Made by a program: the position numbers and the translations under genes. A DNA stretch of 25,391 bases from an uncultured beta proteobacterium (lineage in GTDB: Bacteria > Pseudomonadota > Gammaproteobacteria > Burkholderiales > SG8-39). Shown in pieces: positions 1-8,966 of the stretch. Positions within the stretch are counted from its first letter, which is position 1. Each line of letters begins with the position of its first letter. The DNA is taken from the NCBI GenBank assembly GCA_902826155.1, contig CADEDU010000059.1, positions 10,529 through 35,919 on the forward strand, written 5' to 3'. The notes beneath the pieces were generated by a model, which was not told where the DNA came from, made no database searches, and worked only from the letters and a program-made list of their open reading frames with translations.

Positions 1-1577
1 GCACGGATGATCTGCGCCACCGCTCGCCGCTCCTTGGCCGGCCAGCGCGCGATCTGCGGATTGAGGGCGACGAGCGGTGCCCAGCGTTGCCACGCTTGCC
101 TCTCGTCCGATGAGAAGCCGGCGAGCGACGTCAGGCCGGTGATCTGCAATGCCGCTTCGCTGCACGCGGCTTCATTGTCGGCGCGTGAAGCGCTCGACGT
201 GCCGTGCAGCAACTGCGCGATCTCGTGGCCGATCCGCGCGATCGGCGGCAGGCCGACGCGACAGCTCGGATCCAGATCGATGAACACGTGCCAGCGCGCC
301 AGTTGTCGCAACGTGTCGGCCGAGGAACGATAACTCGATCGCGTGCGCATGCGTTCCAACTCGCGGACAACCAGGCGGCGTGCATCCCGCGCACGCGGCC
401 GGAAGCCCAGCTTGAAGTAGAACCACCACGCGCCCGAATCGATGCCCTCGTCGTTGCCCTCGCCCAGCTGATACGGCTCGATGCTGAACGAGGTCACGCC
501 GTACAGATGCCGCAGCACCGCGAGCAGTCGGCCGAAGGTGTGGGCCGCCTCGCCGCCGCGAAACGTCGGGAAGGTGTTGAACGACAGCGCCGCGGTGGGG
601 CCGAGCACATCCGCCTGGATGTAGCCAATCGGCACGTTGTTGCGCAGCGTGATCGCGCCGAACACGGCAGGCAGCAAAGTGCGCCGCTCGGGCAACACGC
701 CGTTCACCATGAACGCCAGACCGTCGCTGTCTTCGACGATCTGCACGTCGCGTGCATCGCCGTAGGCAAACGCATCGAGATCACGCTCGCGGCTCACCAT
801 CGCGGTCCGGGCCATGTCGACGAGCACGGCGCCTTCGCGCGCATTGACGGCGCGCACATGACGCGGCGGCTGCTGAATCGCTCGAGCCAGGTTCGGACGC
901 GCACGTTGCAGCGGCCCGCGTTGAAAGATCACAGGCATTGCCGCGTACTGCGCGTGGGTGCGATTCGGCGTCTGAGCGTCGGTGCGCAGCACGTAGCTCG
1001 GCTCGATCGCGTCGTGGAACTGCTCGCGCGTGAAGGTGTTGCCCGGCATCGCTTCCAGCCGATCGAGCAGGAACGACGCGTCAGTGGCGCGTGCGCCGCG
1101 CAGCACGTCGAGCGCTTCAAACCCCGCGGGCTTGGCATCGCGCAACCACGCCGCTTCGGTCGGGGTGATCAGGATCGGCAGGGCGCACGCGATCCGCTCG
1201 CCGGCCACGGTGTCGTCGCGGTCGAGTTCGACCTGCGCAGGCCAGCGCGTTGCCAGCCAACGGGCGGTAGGCCAGAAGAACGGATACCAGGTGTCGGTAC
1301 CGGCAATGCCGGAATTGGCGAGCGTGACGCGATGCGCGCGCAGATCGCGCCGTTCGGCGAAGCGCTTGAGCGTGCGGGTGACGCGCGCAAGGACGCCCGC
1401 GTCGTCGGGGTAGGCGCGCATGAAGCACAGCATCTCGTGCAGACGCAGCACCTCGCCGGCAGACCGCAGCGTGGCACGCGCGAGGACGTCGAGAGCGGCG
1501 CGCTTGGTTTGCGCCGGCTGCGCGCCGAACTGATCGCGCAGGCGTTCCAGCGTGCGCAGGGCTTGGCGTGCGTCCAT
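1..1577 (-). CDS. Uncharacterised protein, 3' end beyond the window
   Basis: An open frame runs leftwards from ATG at 1577 with no stop before the window edge, giving 525 visible codons. Its ATG overlaps the TGA of the upstream dehydrogenase gene by one base (TGATG), so the two are probably translationally coupled. I do not recognise a named family. The first 280 residues or so are Arg/Ala/Leu-rich with no signal peptide or membrane segment. Residues about 290-405 look like an acyltransferase (GNAT-like) fold: a strand ending in ITLRNNVPIGYIQ, then FNTFPTFRGGEAA, then a Gly-rich loop GEGNDEGIDSGAWWFYFKLG typical of acyl-CoA-binding folds. The GNAT reading is inference from motif shape only. 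The long plus-strand frame opposite (204-1643) is Arg/Gln/His-rich and looks like an antisense shadow. Pairing with an acyl-CoA enzyme suggests a role in acyl metabolism, but this is weak. Confidence 0.7.
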   Translation of the reverse strand, partial: MDARQALRTLERLRDQFGAQPAQTKRAALDVLARATLRSAGEVLRLHEMLCFMRAYPDDAGVLARVTRTLKRFAERRDLRAHRVTLANSGIAGTDTWYPFFWPTARWLATRWPAQVELDRDDTVAGERIACALPILITPTEAAWLRDAKPAGFEALDVLRGARATDASFLLDRLEAMPGNTFTREQFHDAIEPSYVLRTDAQTPNRTHAQYAAMPVIFQRGPLQRARPNLARAIQQPPRHVRAVNAREGAVLVDMARTAMVSRERDLDAFAYGDARDVQIVEDSDGLAFMVNGVLPERRTLLPAVFGAITLRNNVPIGYIQADVLGPTAALSFNTFPTFRGGEAAHTFGRLLAVLRHLYGVTSFSIEPYQLGEGNDEGIDSGAWWFYFKLGFRPRARDARRLVVRELERMRTRSSYRSSADTLRQLARWHVFIDLDPSCRVGLPPIARIGHEIAQLLHGTSSASRADNEAACSEAALQITGLTSLAGFSSDERQAWQRWAPLVALNPQIARWPAKERRAVAQIIR

Positions 1578-3100
1578 CAGTCTTCAGCCAGTAGCGACAG
1601 GCCGAGCAATGCGCGGCGCTTCAACCAGGCACTGGGTCGATAACGTGGATCCCCGTAGAAATCATGCAGGCCTTCCAGGATCTTCAGGATGCGCCGCGGT
1701 CCGAGTGCATCGCCCATCGCCAGCGGTCCGTTGGGATATCCCAGGCCGAGGCGTACCGCCAGATCAATGTCCTTGGGCGAGGCGATGCGCTGCTGCGCGA
1801 TGTCGCTCGCGATCGAGATGATCTGCGCCACCACCCGCTGCGCGACGAACCCCGGACTGTCCTTGATCACCGTCACCGTCGCACCGCCCGTGGCGAGCAT
1901 CGCATGCGCACTGTCGCGGTACGCAGGCAGCGTCGCGGGCGAACACATCACGACGCGGCGCTTGTCGAGCGGAAACAGCGCATCGACCGCGACGGTGCGA
2001 CCTGGATCGAGATCCTGGCCGATCGCGCAGGTGGTCGTGTCCTCGCCCAGCGGTGTGACCACGATGAGCGCATCGCTCGTCGGCGCCGCGCCGCGGTCGA
2101 CCTGTGCGCCGGCATTGCCGAATGCGGTACGCACCTTCTCGGCCAGCTCCGGTTCGGCATGGCTCACCCACACGGTGCGCTTGTCGGCGCTCGGCACGGG
2201 CTGATCCGGCACGGCGTTCGCCTGGCCGCTCGCATAATCGTAGAAGCCGCGCTTGGTCTTGCGGCCGTACAGGCCGGCGGCCACACGCTGCCCGAGCAGC
2301 GGATGGATGCGAAAGCGCGGTTCCTGGTAGTACTGGTTGTAGAGCGACTCCATCACCATGTGGCTCACGTCGAGTCCGATCAGATCGAGCAGCTCGAACG
2401 GGCCCATGCGAAAGCCCGCCACGTCCTTCATGATCTTGTCGATCGAGTAGAAATCGGTGACGCCTTCGGAGACGATGCGCAGGCTTTCCGGTGCGAACGC
2501 GCGGCCGGCGTGATTGACGATGAAGCCGGGCATGTCCTTGGCGAGCACGCCGGTGTGGCCCATGCGCGTAGCGAGCTTCGTCAGCGTATCGGTCACCCAC
2601 GGCTCGGTCATCGCGCCTTCGACCACTTCGACGATCTTCATCAGCGGCACCGGATTGAAGAAGTGATAGCCCGCGACACGGTGCGGTTTCGCGCATGCCG
2701 CCGCCATCGCCGTCACCGAGAGCGACGAGGTGTTGGAGGCGAGGATGGCGTCGTCGCGCACGATCGCTTCCAGCGCCTTGAACAGTTCGCGCTTCGCCTC
2801 CAGTCTCTCGACGATGGCTTCGACGACCACGTCGCAGTCGGCCAGATCGGCGAGCGCATTCGCAGCGCGCAGGTTCGTCATGGTGCGATCGAGCGCGGTC
2901 TTGTCCATGCGCCCGCGCTCCACCTGCTTGCCGAGTACGTCGGCGATGCTGGTGCGCGCGGTTCCGACGGCGCCGGGTGCCGCATCGAACATCTTCGTTT
3001 CAATGCCCGCCTGCGCGGCGATCTGCGCGATGCCGCGACCCATGGTGCCGGTGCCGACGACACCCACCTTGAGATTGGGCTTGGAAGCTTCGAATGCCAT
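1577..3100 (-). CDS. 3-hydroxyacyl-CoA dehydrogenase, two-domain (PaaH/PaaC-like)
   Basis: A 507-residue NAD-dependent 3-hydroxyacyl-CoA dehydrogenase that oxidises 3-hydroxyacyl-CoA to 3-ketoacyl-CoA, as in beta-oxidation or phenylacetate catabolism. The Rossmann dinucleotide motif GTGTMG lies at residues 16-21, the SNTSSLS segment at 122-128, and the catalytic pair is H146 (in HFFNP) and E158 (in IVEVV), spaced as in the family. A C-terminal dehydrogenase domain follows, then a degenerate second Rossmann-like segment (about 325-400) and a second C-terminal domain ending with a GLGYPNGPLAMGD loop. This long form matches PaaH/PaaC-type enzymes of about 475-510 residues rather than the short 280-residue butyryl form. 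I chose ATG 3100 (MAFEASKPN) because an AGGA lies about 9 bases upstream and the motif begins normally; the frame extends upstream to 3283 but that part is Arg-rich and overlaps phoR. The 58-bp gap after phoR could allow read-through from the Pho operon. Confidence 0.93.
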   Translation of the reverse strand: MAFEASKPNLKVGVVGTGTMGRGIAQIAAQAGIETKMFDAAPGAVGTARTSIADVLGKQVERGRMDKTALDRTMTNLRAANALADLADCDVVVEAIVERLEAKRELFKALEAIVRDDAILASNTSSLSVTAMAAACAKPHRVAGYHFFNPVPLMKIVEVVEGAMTEPWVTDTLTKLATRMGHTGVLAKDMPGFIVNHAGRAFAPESLRIVSEGVTDFYSIDKIMKDVAGFRMGPFELLDLIGLDVSHMVMESLYNQYYQEPRFRIHPLLGQRVAAGLYGRKTKRGFYDYASGQANAVPDQPVPSADKRTVWVSHAEPELAEKVRTAFGNAGAQVDRGAAPTSDALIVVTPLGEDTTTCAIGQDLDPGRTVAVDALFPLDKRRVVMCSPATLPAYRDSAHAMLATGGATVTVIKDSPGFVAQRVVAQIISIASDIAQQRIASPKDIDLAVRLGLGYPNGPLAMGDALGPRRILKILEGLHDFYGDPRYRPSAWLKRRALLGLSLLAED

Positions 3101-3158
3101 GGATTGCGTCCTAGTTCGATAGTGGGAATGGGGGTGTCGTTGCCGGTGCGCAGACGCG

Positions 3159-4499
3159 TCACGCGTGTCCGGCAGCGACCAGTTCGTCGGGCGCGGGCGT
3201 GATCGCGATGCGATCGGCGGGCAGCACCATGGTGAAAGCGCTGCCCTTGCCGAGTGTGCTGGCGATCTCCAGATGCCCGCCATGACGGGCGAGCACGTGC
3301 TTGACGATCGCGAGTCCCAGGCCGGTACCGCCGGTCTCGCGCGAGCGTGATTTGTCGACGCGATAGAACCGCTCGGTCAGCCGCGGGATATGTACCGCGT
3401 CGATGCCCGGGCCGGTGTCGGTGACCGCGATGCGCAACGATCCTTGTTCGTGCTGCGCGCTCAGCGTGATCGAGCCACCGCGCGGGGTGTATCGCACGGC
3501 ATTGGAGAGCAGATTGTCGAGCGCGCTTTCCAATTCCTCGCGCGAGCCGCGCAGCGTAAGCTCGGGCAGCGATTCGAGCTTCATGACGTGCCGTCCGGCC
3601 GAGAGCATCTCGGTGTCGCGCAGCGCGGCGCGGGCCAGTTCGTCCAACGTCAACGTGTCGTCGGCCGGCGGCGCGAGCTGCGTTTCGAGCTTGGACAGCA
3701 TCAGCAGATCGTCGATCAGCCGGCGCATCCGGCGCGCCTGGTCGAGCATGAGCGCGTGGATGCGGTGGCGTTCGGCCACTTCGAGATCGGGCAGGTCGAC
3801 CAGATGCTCGAGGAAACCGCCGACGACGGTGAGCGGCGTGCGCAGCTCGTGCGACACGTTGGCGATGAAGTCCTGGCGCATCGCGTCGACCCGGCGAAGC
3901 TGACTGACGTCGCGCGACACGATGAGCCGGCGGTTGTCCTGGAACGGCAGCAGCTGCACCGAGAACACCCGATCGCGCAACGCGTCGGTGATCACGACCG
4001 GTTCGCCGTAGTCGCGCCGGATGAGATAGTCGGTGAGCGCGGGCTGTCGAATCAGGTTGTAGACGAAATAGCCGCGGTCGCGCGCCGGATCGAGACCGAA
4101 GTGCTCCGAGGCGCGCGGGTTGCACCATTCGAGCCGATCGCCCTGATCGACGATGACGATGCCGTCGGGCAAGGCGCTGGAAGCCTCGATGAAACGATTG
4201 AGCGTGTCCCCGAGCTTGGCGCGCTCGCCCTCGGCGCGCCGCCGCGACTGACGCAGCGCCCGGAACACGCTGATCCAGGCACCGAAGCCCTGCGGCAGCT
4301 CCTCCACCGGTTGGTCGCTTGGCTGATCGAGCCAACGCACGATCCGCCACAGGTACCACAGGTGCGATGCGATGAGCACCAGCAATCCGGCGATGGCGAC
4401 CGCGAACCCCCAGGACTCGCCGAGGACGAAGCCCGCGGTGAGCGCGAGCGCGGCGATCAGGGCGAGTCGAAAGACGACCGGCGGCCAGAAGCGAATCAT
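3159..4499 (-). CDS. phoR: Phosphate regulon sensor histidine kinase PhoR
   Basis: Membrane histidine kinase (446 residues) that phosphorylates PhoB when phosphate is scarce and is held in check by PstSCAB and PhoU. Two hydrophobic segments lie at about residues 8-26 and 31-50 with almost no periplasmic loop, as in PhoR, which does not sense phosphate itself. A PAS-like region spans about 98-200. The H-box FIANVSHELRTPL carries phospho-acceptor H217. The ATPase domain has the N-box LDNLLSNAVRYTP, DTGPGID and the G-box GGTGLGLAIVKH. It lies 49 bp after phoB in the order phoB-phoR, which supports PhoR over other kinases. The start is uncertain: ATG 4499 (MIRFWPPVVF) puts the first membrane helix at the N-terminus, but no good ribosome site is visible. 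The frame extends to 4577, which would overlap phoB. Confidence 0.95.
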   Translation of the reverse strand: MIRFWPPVVFRLALIAALALTAGFVLGESWGFAVAIAGLLVLIASHLWYLWRIVRWLDQPSDQPVEELPQGFGAWISVFRALRQSRRRAEGERAKLGDTLNRFIEASSALPDGIVIVDQGDRLEWCNPRASEHFGLDPARDRGYFVYNLIRQPALTDYLIRRDYGEPVVITDALRDRVFSVQLLPFQDNRRLIVSRDVSQLRRVDAMRQDFIANVSHELRTPLTVVGGFLEHLVDLPDLEVAERHRIHALMLDQARRMRRLIDDLLMLSKLETQLAPPADDTLTLDELARAALRDTEMLSAGRHVMKLESLPELTLRGSREELESALDNLLSNAVRYTPRGGSITLSAQHEQGSLRIAVTDTGPGIDAVHIPRLTERFYRVDKSRSRETGGTGLGLAIVKHVLARHGGHLEIASTLGKGSAFTMVLPADRIAITPAPDELVAAGHA

Positions 4500-4548
4500 C
4501 GAGGAGGGTGCGACGGAGCGAGCGCGCAGCGCGGCGAGCGGACCGCGA

Positions 4549-5241
4549 TTATGCCGGAGCGAAGCGGTACCCCACACCTCGCACGGTCTGGATCAGTTCC
4601 TCGACGCCGTGTACGGCCAGCGCCTTGCGCAGGCGCAGGATATGGACGTCGACGGTGCGCTCCTCGATGAAGGCGTGATCGCCCCAGACGCGATCGAGCA
4701 GTTGCGCGCGCGAGAACACCTGCTGCGGATGCGACACGAGCACGCTCAGCATACGGAACTCGACCGCGCCCAGATCGATCGGCTGGCCGTTGATCTGTGC
4801 CTGATGTCGCGCCGGATTGACCGTGACCGGTCCGGCGCTGATCTCCGTATCGGCAAGCGTCGGCGCACGGCGACGCAGCACCGCATCGACGCGTGCCACC
4901 AGCTCGCGCGGCGAGAACGGCTTGGTGACGTAGTCGTCGGCACCGGCCTCCAGGCCCGCGACCTTGTCGGCCTCCTGCGCCTTGGCGGTAAGCATGATGA
5001 TCGGCAGCGCGCGCGTGCGCTCGTTGCGGCGCAGTTCGCGCGCCAGGTGCACACCCGAATCACCCGGCAGCATCCAGTCGAGGATGATCAGATCGGGTAG
5101 CGCTTGCGCCAGCGCCAGTCGCGCGGCATTGGCGTCGAGCGCCTGGCGCACGCCGAAGCCGCGCGCGCGCAGCGTGACTTCGAGCAGATCGAGGATGGCC
5201 GGCTCGTCTTCGACCAGCAGGATCATCGCGCGCTGTTTCAT
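4549..5241 (-). CDS. phoB: Phosphate regulon response regulator PhoB
   Basis: OmpR-family response regulator (230 residues) that binds Pho boxes when phosphorylated by PhoR and activates phosphate-starvation genes. Receiver domain: acidic pocket E11-D12, phospho-acceptor D55 in LIILDWMLPG, switch T85 and conserved K107 in YVTKPF. The C-terminal winged helix (about 135-230) contains FRMLSVLVSHPQQVFSR and the recognition-helix region with EERTVDVHILRLRKAL, close to the PhoB consensus, ending RGVGYRFA. The ATG at 5241 overlaps the phoU stop as ATGA, indicating translational coupling. It probably acts on the Pho box at 8867-8895, which would make the operon autoregulated. Confidence 0.97.
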   Translation of the reverse strand: MKQRAMILLVEDEPAILDLLEVTLRARGFGVRQALDANAARLALAQALPDLIILDWMLPGDSGVHLARELRRNERTRALPIIMLTAKAQEADKVAGLEAGADDYVTKPFSPRELVARVDAVLRRRAPTLADTEISAGPVTVNPARHQAQINGQPIDLGAVEFRMLSVLVSHPQQVFSRAQLLDRVWGDHAFIEERTVDVHILRLRKALAVHGVEELIQTVRGVGYRFAPA

Positions 5242-5936
5242 GCGGAGGAGGGGCGCTCCTCGATGCGGCGGTGGCGCACGTCGACGCCCTCGGCGATGAA
5301 GATCACGTACTCGGCGATGTTCTTGGCGTGATCGCCGATGCGTTCGAGCGCTTTGGCGATCCAGATCACATCCAGGGCCGAGGAGATGGTGCGCGGATCT
5401 TCCAGCATGAAGGTGAGCAGTTCGCGGAACAGCCGGCGGAATTCGTCGTCCATCTGGCGGTCGCGAGCGACGATATTGCGCGCGGCAGCCACGTCGATGC
5501 GGGCGAAGGCATTCAGCGCGTCCTTGAGCATTTCGGTGCCGATGGTAGCCGCGGTGCGCATTCCCGAGAACCCCGCCGGCAGGATCTTCTGGCGCGCATG
5601 CAGCTGTTCGGTGGTGCGGGCGATCTTCGCGGCTTCGTCGCCGATGCGTTCCAGGTCGGTGATCGTCTTCGACACCGCCATCACCATGCGCAGATCCTTG
5701 GCCGCCGGCTGGCGCCGGGCGATGATGTGGGTGCAGCGATCGTCCAGCTCGACCTCCAGCGCGTTCACCTCGTTTTCCTTCCGGCGCACGATGTCCAGGG
5801 CATGCAGCTCACCCGATTCGTACGCACCGATCGCGCGCTGCAGCTGTTCTTCCACCAGCCCGCCCATCAGCAGCATGCGGGTGCGGATCTCTTCGAGCTC
5901 GGCGTCGAACTGGGTGGAGATGTGTTCGTGACTCAT
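5238..5936 (-). CDS. phoU: Phosphate transport system regulatory protein PhoU
   Basis: Cytosolic all-helical regulator (232 residues) that links the PstSCAB transporter to PhoR and represses the regulon when phosphate is plentiful. It has the two tandem PhoU three-helix repeats, each with the metal-binding signature: ERIGDEAAKIA in the first and ERIGDHAKNIAEYV in the second. The frame extends to 5957, but ATG 5936 (MSHEHISTQF) is preferred. It has a strong AAGGAG eight bases upstream, and PhoU proteins commonly begin this way. That ribosome site overlaps the pstB stop codon, and the phoU stop overlaps the phoB start, so pstB-phoU-phoB are tightly coupled. Confidence 0.97.
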   Translation of the reverse strand: MSHEHISTQFDAELEEIRTRMLLMGGLVEEQLQRAIGAYESGELHALDIVRRKENEVNALEVELDDRCTHIIARRQPAAKDLRMVMAVSKTITDLERIGDEAAKIARTTEQLHARQKILPAGFSGMRTAATIGTEMLKDALNAFARIDVAAARNIVARDRQMDDEFRRLFRELLTFMLEDPRTISSALDVIWIAKALERIGDHAKNIAEYVIFIAEGVDVRHRRIEERPSSA

Positions 5937-5949
5937 CGTGCTTGCTCCT

Positions 5950-6744
5950 TCAACCATACCGCCCGGTGATGTAGTCCTCGGTGCGCTTGTTCTTGGGTTT
6001 GATGAAGATCTCGTCGGTCCAGCCGAACTCGACCAGCTCGCCCAGGTACATATACGCGGTGAAGTCCGATACGCGTGCGGCCTGCTGCATGTTGTGCGTG
6101 ACGATCAGGATCGTGACGCGCGACTTGAGCTGACTGATCAGCTCCTCGATGCTGGCGGTGGCGATCGGATCGAGCGCCGAGGTCGGCTCGTCGAACAGCA
6201 GCAGCTCGGGCTCGGTGGCCAATGCCCGCGCGATGCACAGCCGCTGCTGCTGTCCGCCCGACAGACTGGTTGCGACCTCGTGCAGGCGGTTCTTGACCTC
6301 GTCCCACAGCGCGGCATTCTTGAGCGAGGCTTCGACCCGGTCGTCGAGTTCGCCGCGCTTGTTGATGCCGCGCACGCGAAGGCCGTAGGCGACGTTCTCG
6401 TAGATCGACTTCGGGAACGGATTGGGCTTCTGGAACACCATCGCCAGTCGCATGCGCACCTCGATCGGATCGACCTCGGGCGCGAGCAGATTGATGTCCT
6501 CCGGGTAAAGGCGAATCTCGCCTTCGTAGCGGTTGTCCGGATAGAGATCATGCATGCGGTTGAAGCTGCGCAGCAGCGTCGATTTGCCGCAGCCCGACGG
6601 TCCGATCAGCGCGGTGACGCGGCTTTCGTAGAGCGGCAGCGAGACCTTCTTGAGCGCGTGGAAACTGCCGTAATAGAAGTCGAGTTGATTCGCCGCGGCC
6701 TTGCGCGGCAGCGCGGCGAGATCGGGTTTGGCCTTGTCGGGCAT
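5950..6744 (-). CDS. pstB: Phosphate ABC transporter ATP-binding protein PstB
   Basis: ATPase subunit (264 residues) of the high-affinity phosphate importer; works as a dimer on the cytosolic face of PstC-PstA. Walker [10 protein letters not shown] at residues 48-56, Q-loop in [17 protein letters not shown] (the PNPFP stretch is characteristic of PstB), ABC signature LSGGQQQR, Walker [14 protein letters not shown], and H-loop VTHNMQQA. Length and C-terminus (EDYITGRYG) match the family. No strong ribosome site precedes ATG 6744. The 71-bp gap to pstA is the longest inside the operon. Confidence 0.98.
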   Translation of the reverse strand: MPDKAKPDLAALPRKAAANQLDFYYGSFHALKKVSLPLYESRVTALIGPSGCGKSTLLRSFNRMHDLYPDNRYEGEIRLYPEDINLLAPEVDPIEVRMRLAMVFQKPNPFPKSIYENVAYGLRVRGINKRGELDDRVEASLKNAALWDEVKNRLHEVATSLSGGQQQRLCIARALATEPELLLFDEPTSALDPIATASIEELISQLKSRVTILIVTHNMQQAARVSDFTAYMYLGELVEFGWTDEIFIKPKNKRTEDYITGRYG

Positions 6745-6815
6745 CGATGGACTCGGTGCGTGAACTCAGTCGTTCGGGGTGAAAGGGATGATGGCCGCGC
6801 GCCTCGCGCTCACGC

Positions 6816-7739
6816 CTACCACGCGAAGCGCTTGCGCAGCCGGTAGCGCAGGTAGATCGCCAGCGCGTTCATCGCCAGCGTCATCACCACCAGCACCAGG
6901 CCGGCGGCGGCGGCGTTGGCGTGGAAGGCCGGATCGGGGCGCGAGGTCCAGTTGAACATCTGGATCGGCATCACCGTGAACGGCGAACTCAGCCATTCGA
7001 ACGAGAGGAACGGCGGCTGCGTGGTGATCGGCGAGGGCGGCAGGAACGCGATGAAGGTGAGCGCGCCGATGGTGATGATCGGTGCGGTCTCGCCGATGGC
7101 GCGCGACAGACCGATGATCACGCCGGTGAGGATGCCGGGCATCGAGTAGGGCAGGATGTGGTGCTGCACCGTCTGCCACTTGGTCGCACCCAGTGCGTAG
7201 GCGCCCTCGCGGATGATCCCCGGAATCCCGCGGATCGCCTCGCGCGTGGTGACGATCACGATCGGCAGGATCAGTAGCGCCAGCGTCAGGCCGGCGGTGA
7301 GGATCGATTGCCCCAGCCCCAGTCCGTACACGAACAGGCCGAGCGCGAGCAGGCCGTAGATGATCGAGGGCACGCCGGCCAGATTGGTGATGTTGATCTC
7401 GATCAGATCGGTGAGCCAATGCTTGCGCGCGTATTCCTCGAGATAGATACCGGCGCCTACGCCCACCGGCACCGCAACCGCGGCGGTCACCAGCATCACC
7501 ACGATCGAGCCCACCCACGCACTCAGAATGCCGGCCTGCGACGCACGCCGCGACGGGAAGTTCAGGAAAAAATCAGGGCTGATGCGCGCCAGACCCTCCA
7601 TCGCCATGTCGACGAATAGCGTCACGAAGGTGAGCAGGGCGACGCCGAGCGCGAGGACGCCCAGCGCCGCGAACAGCATGTCGTAGCGCCGGCCGCGGGC
7701 GATCAGCGCGCGTACGGCCTTGGGGTCGATGGTGGCCAT
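6816..7739 (-). CDS. pstA: Phosphate ABC transporter permease PstA
   Basis: Inner-membrane permease subunit (307 residues). A first hydrophobic helix at about residues 20-45 is followed by a periplasmic stretch and five further helices. The cytosolic EAA loop that contacts PstB is recognisable as GAYALGATKWQTVQHHILP, and GLSRAIGETAPIITIGA follows as in PstA. It forms the channel with PstC. Start ATG 7739 lies 19 bp after the pstC stop; no clear Shine-Dalgarno precedes it, which is consistent with coupling to pstC. Confidence 0.97.
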   Translation of the reverse strand: MATIDPKAVRALIARGRRYDMLFAALGVLALGVALLTFVTLFVDMAMEGLARISPDFFLNFPSRRASQAGILSAWVGSIVVMLVTAAVAVPVGVGAGIYLEEYARKHWLTDLIEINITNLAGVPSIIYGLLALGLFVYGLGLGQSILTAGLTLALLILPIVIVTTREAIRGIPGIIREGAYALGATKWQTVQHHILPYSMPGILTGVIIGLSRAIGETAPIITIGALTFIAFLPPSPITTQPPFLSFEWLSSPFTVMPIQMFNWTSRPDPAFHANAAAAGLVLVVMTLAMNALAIYLRYRLRKRFAW

Positions 7740-7758
7740 GGTACGGAGTGTTCCCGTT

Positions 7759-8706
7759 CTAGTACTGCTCGCGGAACCGGCGCCGCAGGCGGAAACCGAT
7801 CACGTTGAAGGTGAGGGTGAGCAGCAGCAGCATCAGGCCGGCCGCGAAGATCGTCTGGTAACCGACCGAGCCGTGCGGCAGATCGCCGAGCGCCACCTGC
7901 GCGATGTAGGCCGTGATCGTCGCGGCCGGCTCGAGCGGGTTCCAGGTGAAGTTGGGCTGCATGCCGGCAGCAACCGCCAGGATCATCGTCTCGCCCACCG
8001 CACGCGAAATGCCGAGGATGTACGCCGCCGCAATGCCCGATGTGGCGGCCGGCAGCACCACGCGCAGCGCGGTCTGCAATCGTGTGGCGCCCATCGCGTA
8101 AGAGCCCTCGCGCAGCGCCATCGGCACGGCGCGCATCGCGTCTTCGGCGACCGAGCTGACGTACGGCACGATCATGATGCCCATGACGATGCCCGCCGAG
8201 AGCAGATTGAAGCCGGGCAGGCTCGGAATGATCTGCTGCAGCAGCGGCGTGAGGAACAGCAGCGCGAAGTAGCCGTAGACGATCGTCGGCACGCCCGAGA
8301 GCAGCTCGAGCATCGGCTTGGCGAACTCACGCACGCGCGAGGTCGCGAACTCCGACAGATAGATCGCGATCGTGGTGCCGAGCGGAATGGCCACGCTCAG
8401 TGCCACCGCGCTCGAGACCAGCGTGCCCGACAGCAGTACGCCGATGCCGAAATGCGCGTCGGCAAACAGCGGCGTCCATTGCGTATCGAGAAAGAACTGT
8501 CCAAACGACACGTGCTGGAAGAACACCACCGATTCCTTGGCCAGCACGTAGACGATGCCGACGGTGGTGACGATCGACAGCAGCGCCATGAGCAGGAGCA
8601 CCGTCTCGATGACGCGCTCCTTGATACGCTGGCGACGGCGTCGCGCGCGGCTCGCGGTGGCGAGCGTTGCCCCGAGCGGAGCGGCGATGGTGCTGACGGA
8701 TTCCAC
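7759..8706 (-). CDS. pstC: Phosphate ABC transporter permease PstC
   Basis: Inner-membrane permease subunit (315 residues), partner of PstA. The N-terminus is cytosolic and Arg-rich, then a helix at about residues 31-55, a periplasmic segment with FFLDTQWTPLF, and further helices. The EAA-type loop reads GSYAMGATRLQTALRVVLP, followed by GISRAVGETMILAVAAG. The start is GTG at 8706, supported by GGAG nine bases upstream. It is the first gene of the operon in this window. The periplasmic phosphate-binding gene pstS, normally directly upstream, is absent: the next upstream gene is coxS. A Pho box lies about 160 bp upstream. Confidence 0.97.
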   Translation of the reverse strand: MESVSTIAAPLGATLATASRARRRRQRIKERVIETVLLLMALLSIVTTVGIVYVLAKESVVFFQHVSFGQFFLDTQWTPLFADAHFGIGVLLSGTLVSSAVALSVAIPLGTTIAIYLSEFATSRVREFAKPMLELLSGVPTIVYGYFALLFLTPLLQQIIPSLPGFNLLSAGIVMGIMIVPYVSSVAEDAMRAVPMALREGSYAMGATRLQTALRVVLPAATSGIAAAYILGISRAVGETMILAVAAGMQPNFTWNPLEPAATITAYIAQVALGDLPHGSVGYQTIFAAGLMLLLLTLTFNVIGFRLRRRFREQY

Positions 8707-8866
8707 TGGGATCGGCTCCGCTCTACCGCGCGGGACGCGTCTCGCGTCGACGGGCGCGGCGCGCGAGAACGCACGTGGAACGCTCCGTCTCGGCGACGGA
8801 CCTTCCTTGGCAGCACGACCGTGTCATTCACTCTCCCGCGATCATTTTCGAATCGCGGCGCAGGCT

Positions 8867-8895
8867 ATTGCTGTTTTATGACAGCAGTATGACGA
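8867..8895 (-). promoter_or_regulatory. Pho box (PhoB-binding direct repeats) upstream of pstC
   Basis: Read on the minus strand, three heptamers recur at exact 11-bp spacing: TCGTCAT (8895-8889), CTGTCAT (8884-8878, identical to the Pho consensus unit) and CAGCAAT (8873-8867, weak). Two good units 11 bp apart match the known PhoB operator architecture, and AT-rich spacers (ACTG, AAAA) fit. A possible -10 element AATGAT lies at 8846-8841. Position and orientation point to control of pstC and the genes after it. Confidence 0.8.
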
Positions 8896-8897
8896 GG

Positions 8898-8915
8898 GGC
8901 TTGCCGCCGCAAGCC
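8898..8915. other. Perfect stem-loop between coxS and the Pho box
   Basis: GGCTTGC, loop CGCC, GCAAGCC: a 7-bp perfect stem immediately beside the Pho box and about 50 bp past the coxS stop codon. There is no T-run on either side, so it is not a convincing intrinsic terminator. It could still stop or protect the end of the coxLMS transcript. Confidence 0.35.
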
Positions 8916-8966
8916 GGAGGTCATCACCGATGCGCGTGCGCACCCTGAGCCGGGCGCAACGACCGC

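Noticed and set aside
204..1643. A 479-residue open frame on the plus strand
   Set aside because: It is opposite a leftward frame with better composition and an overlapping start, and its protein is Arg/Gln/His-rich with no motif. It is an antisense shadow typical of high-GC DNA.
1664..3202. A long plus-strand open frame opposite the 3-hydroxyacyl-CoA dehydrogenase
   Set aside because: The minus strand carries unambiguous catalytic motifs; the plus frame is Arg/His-rich noise.
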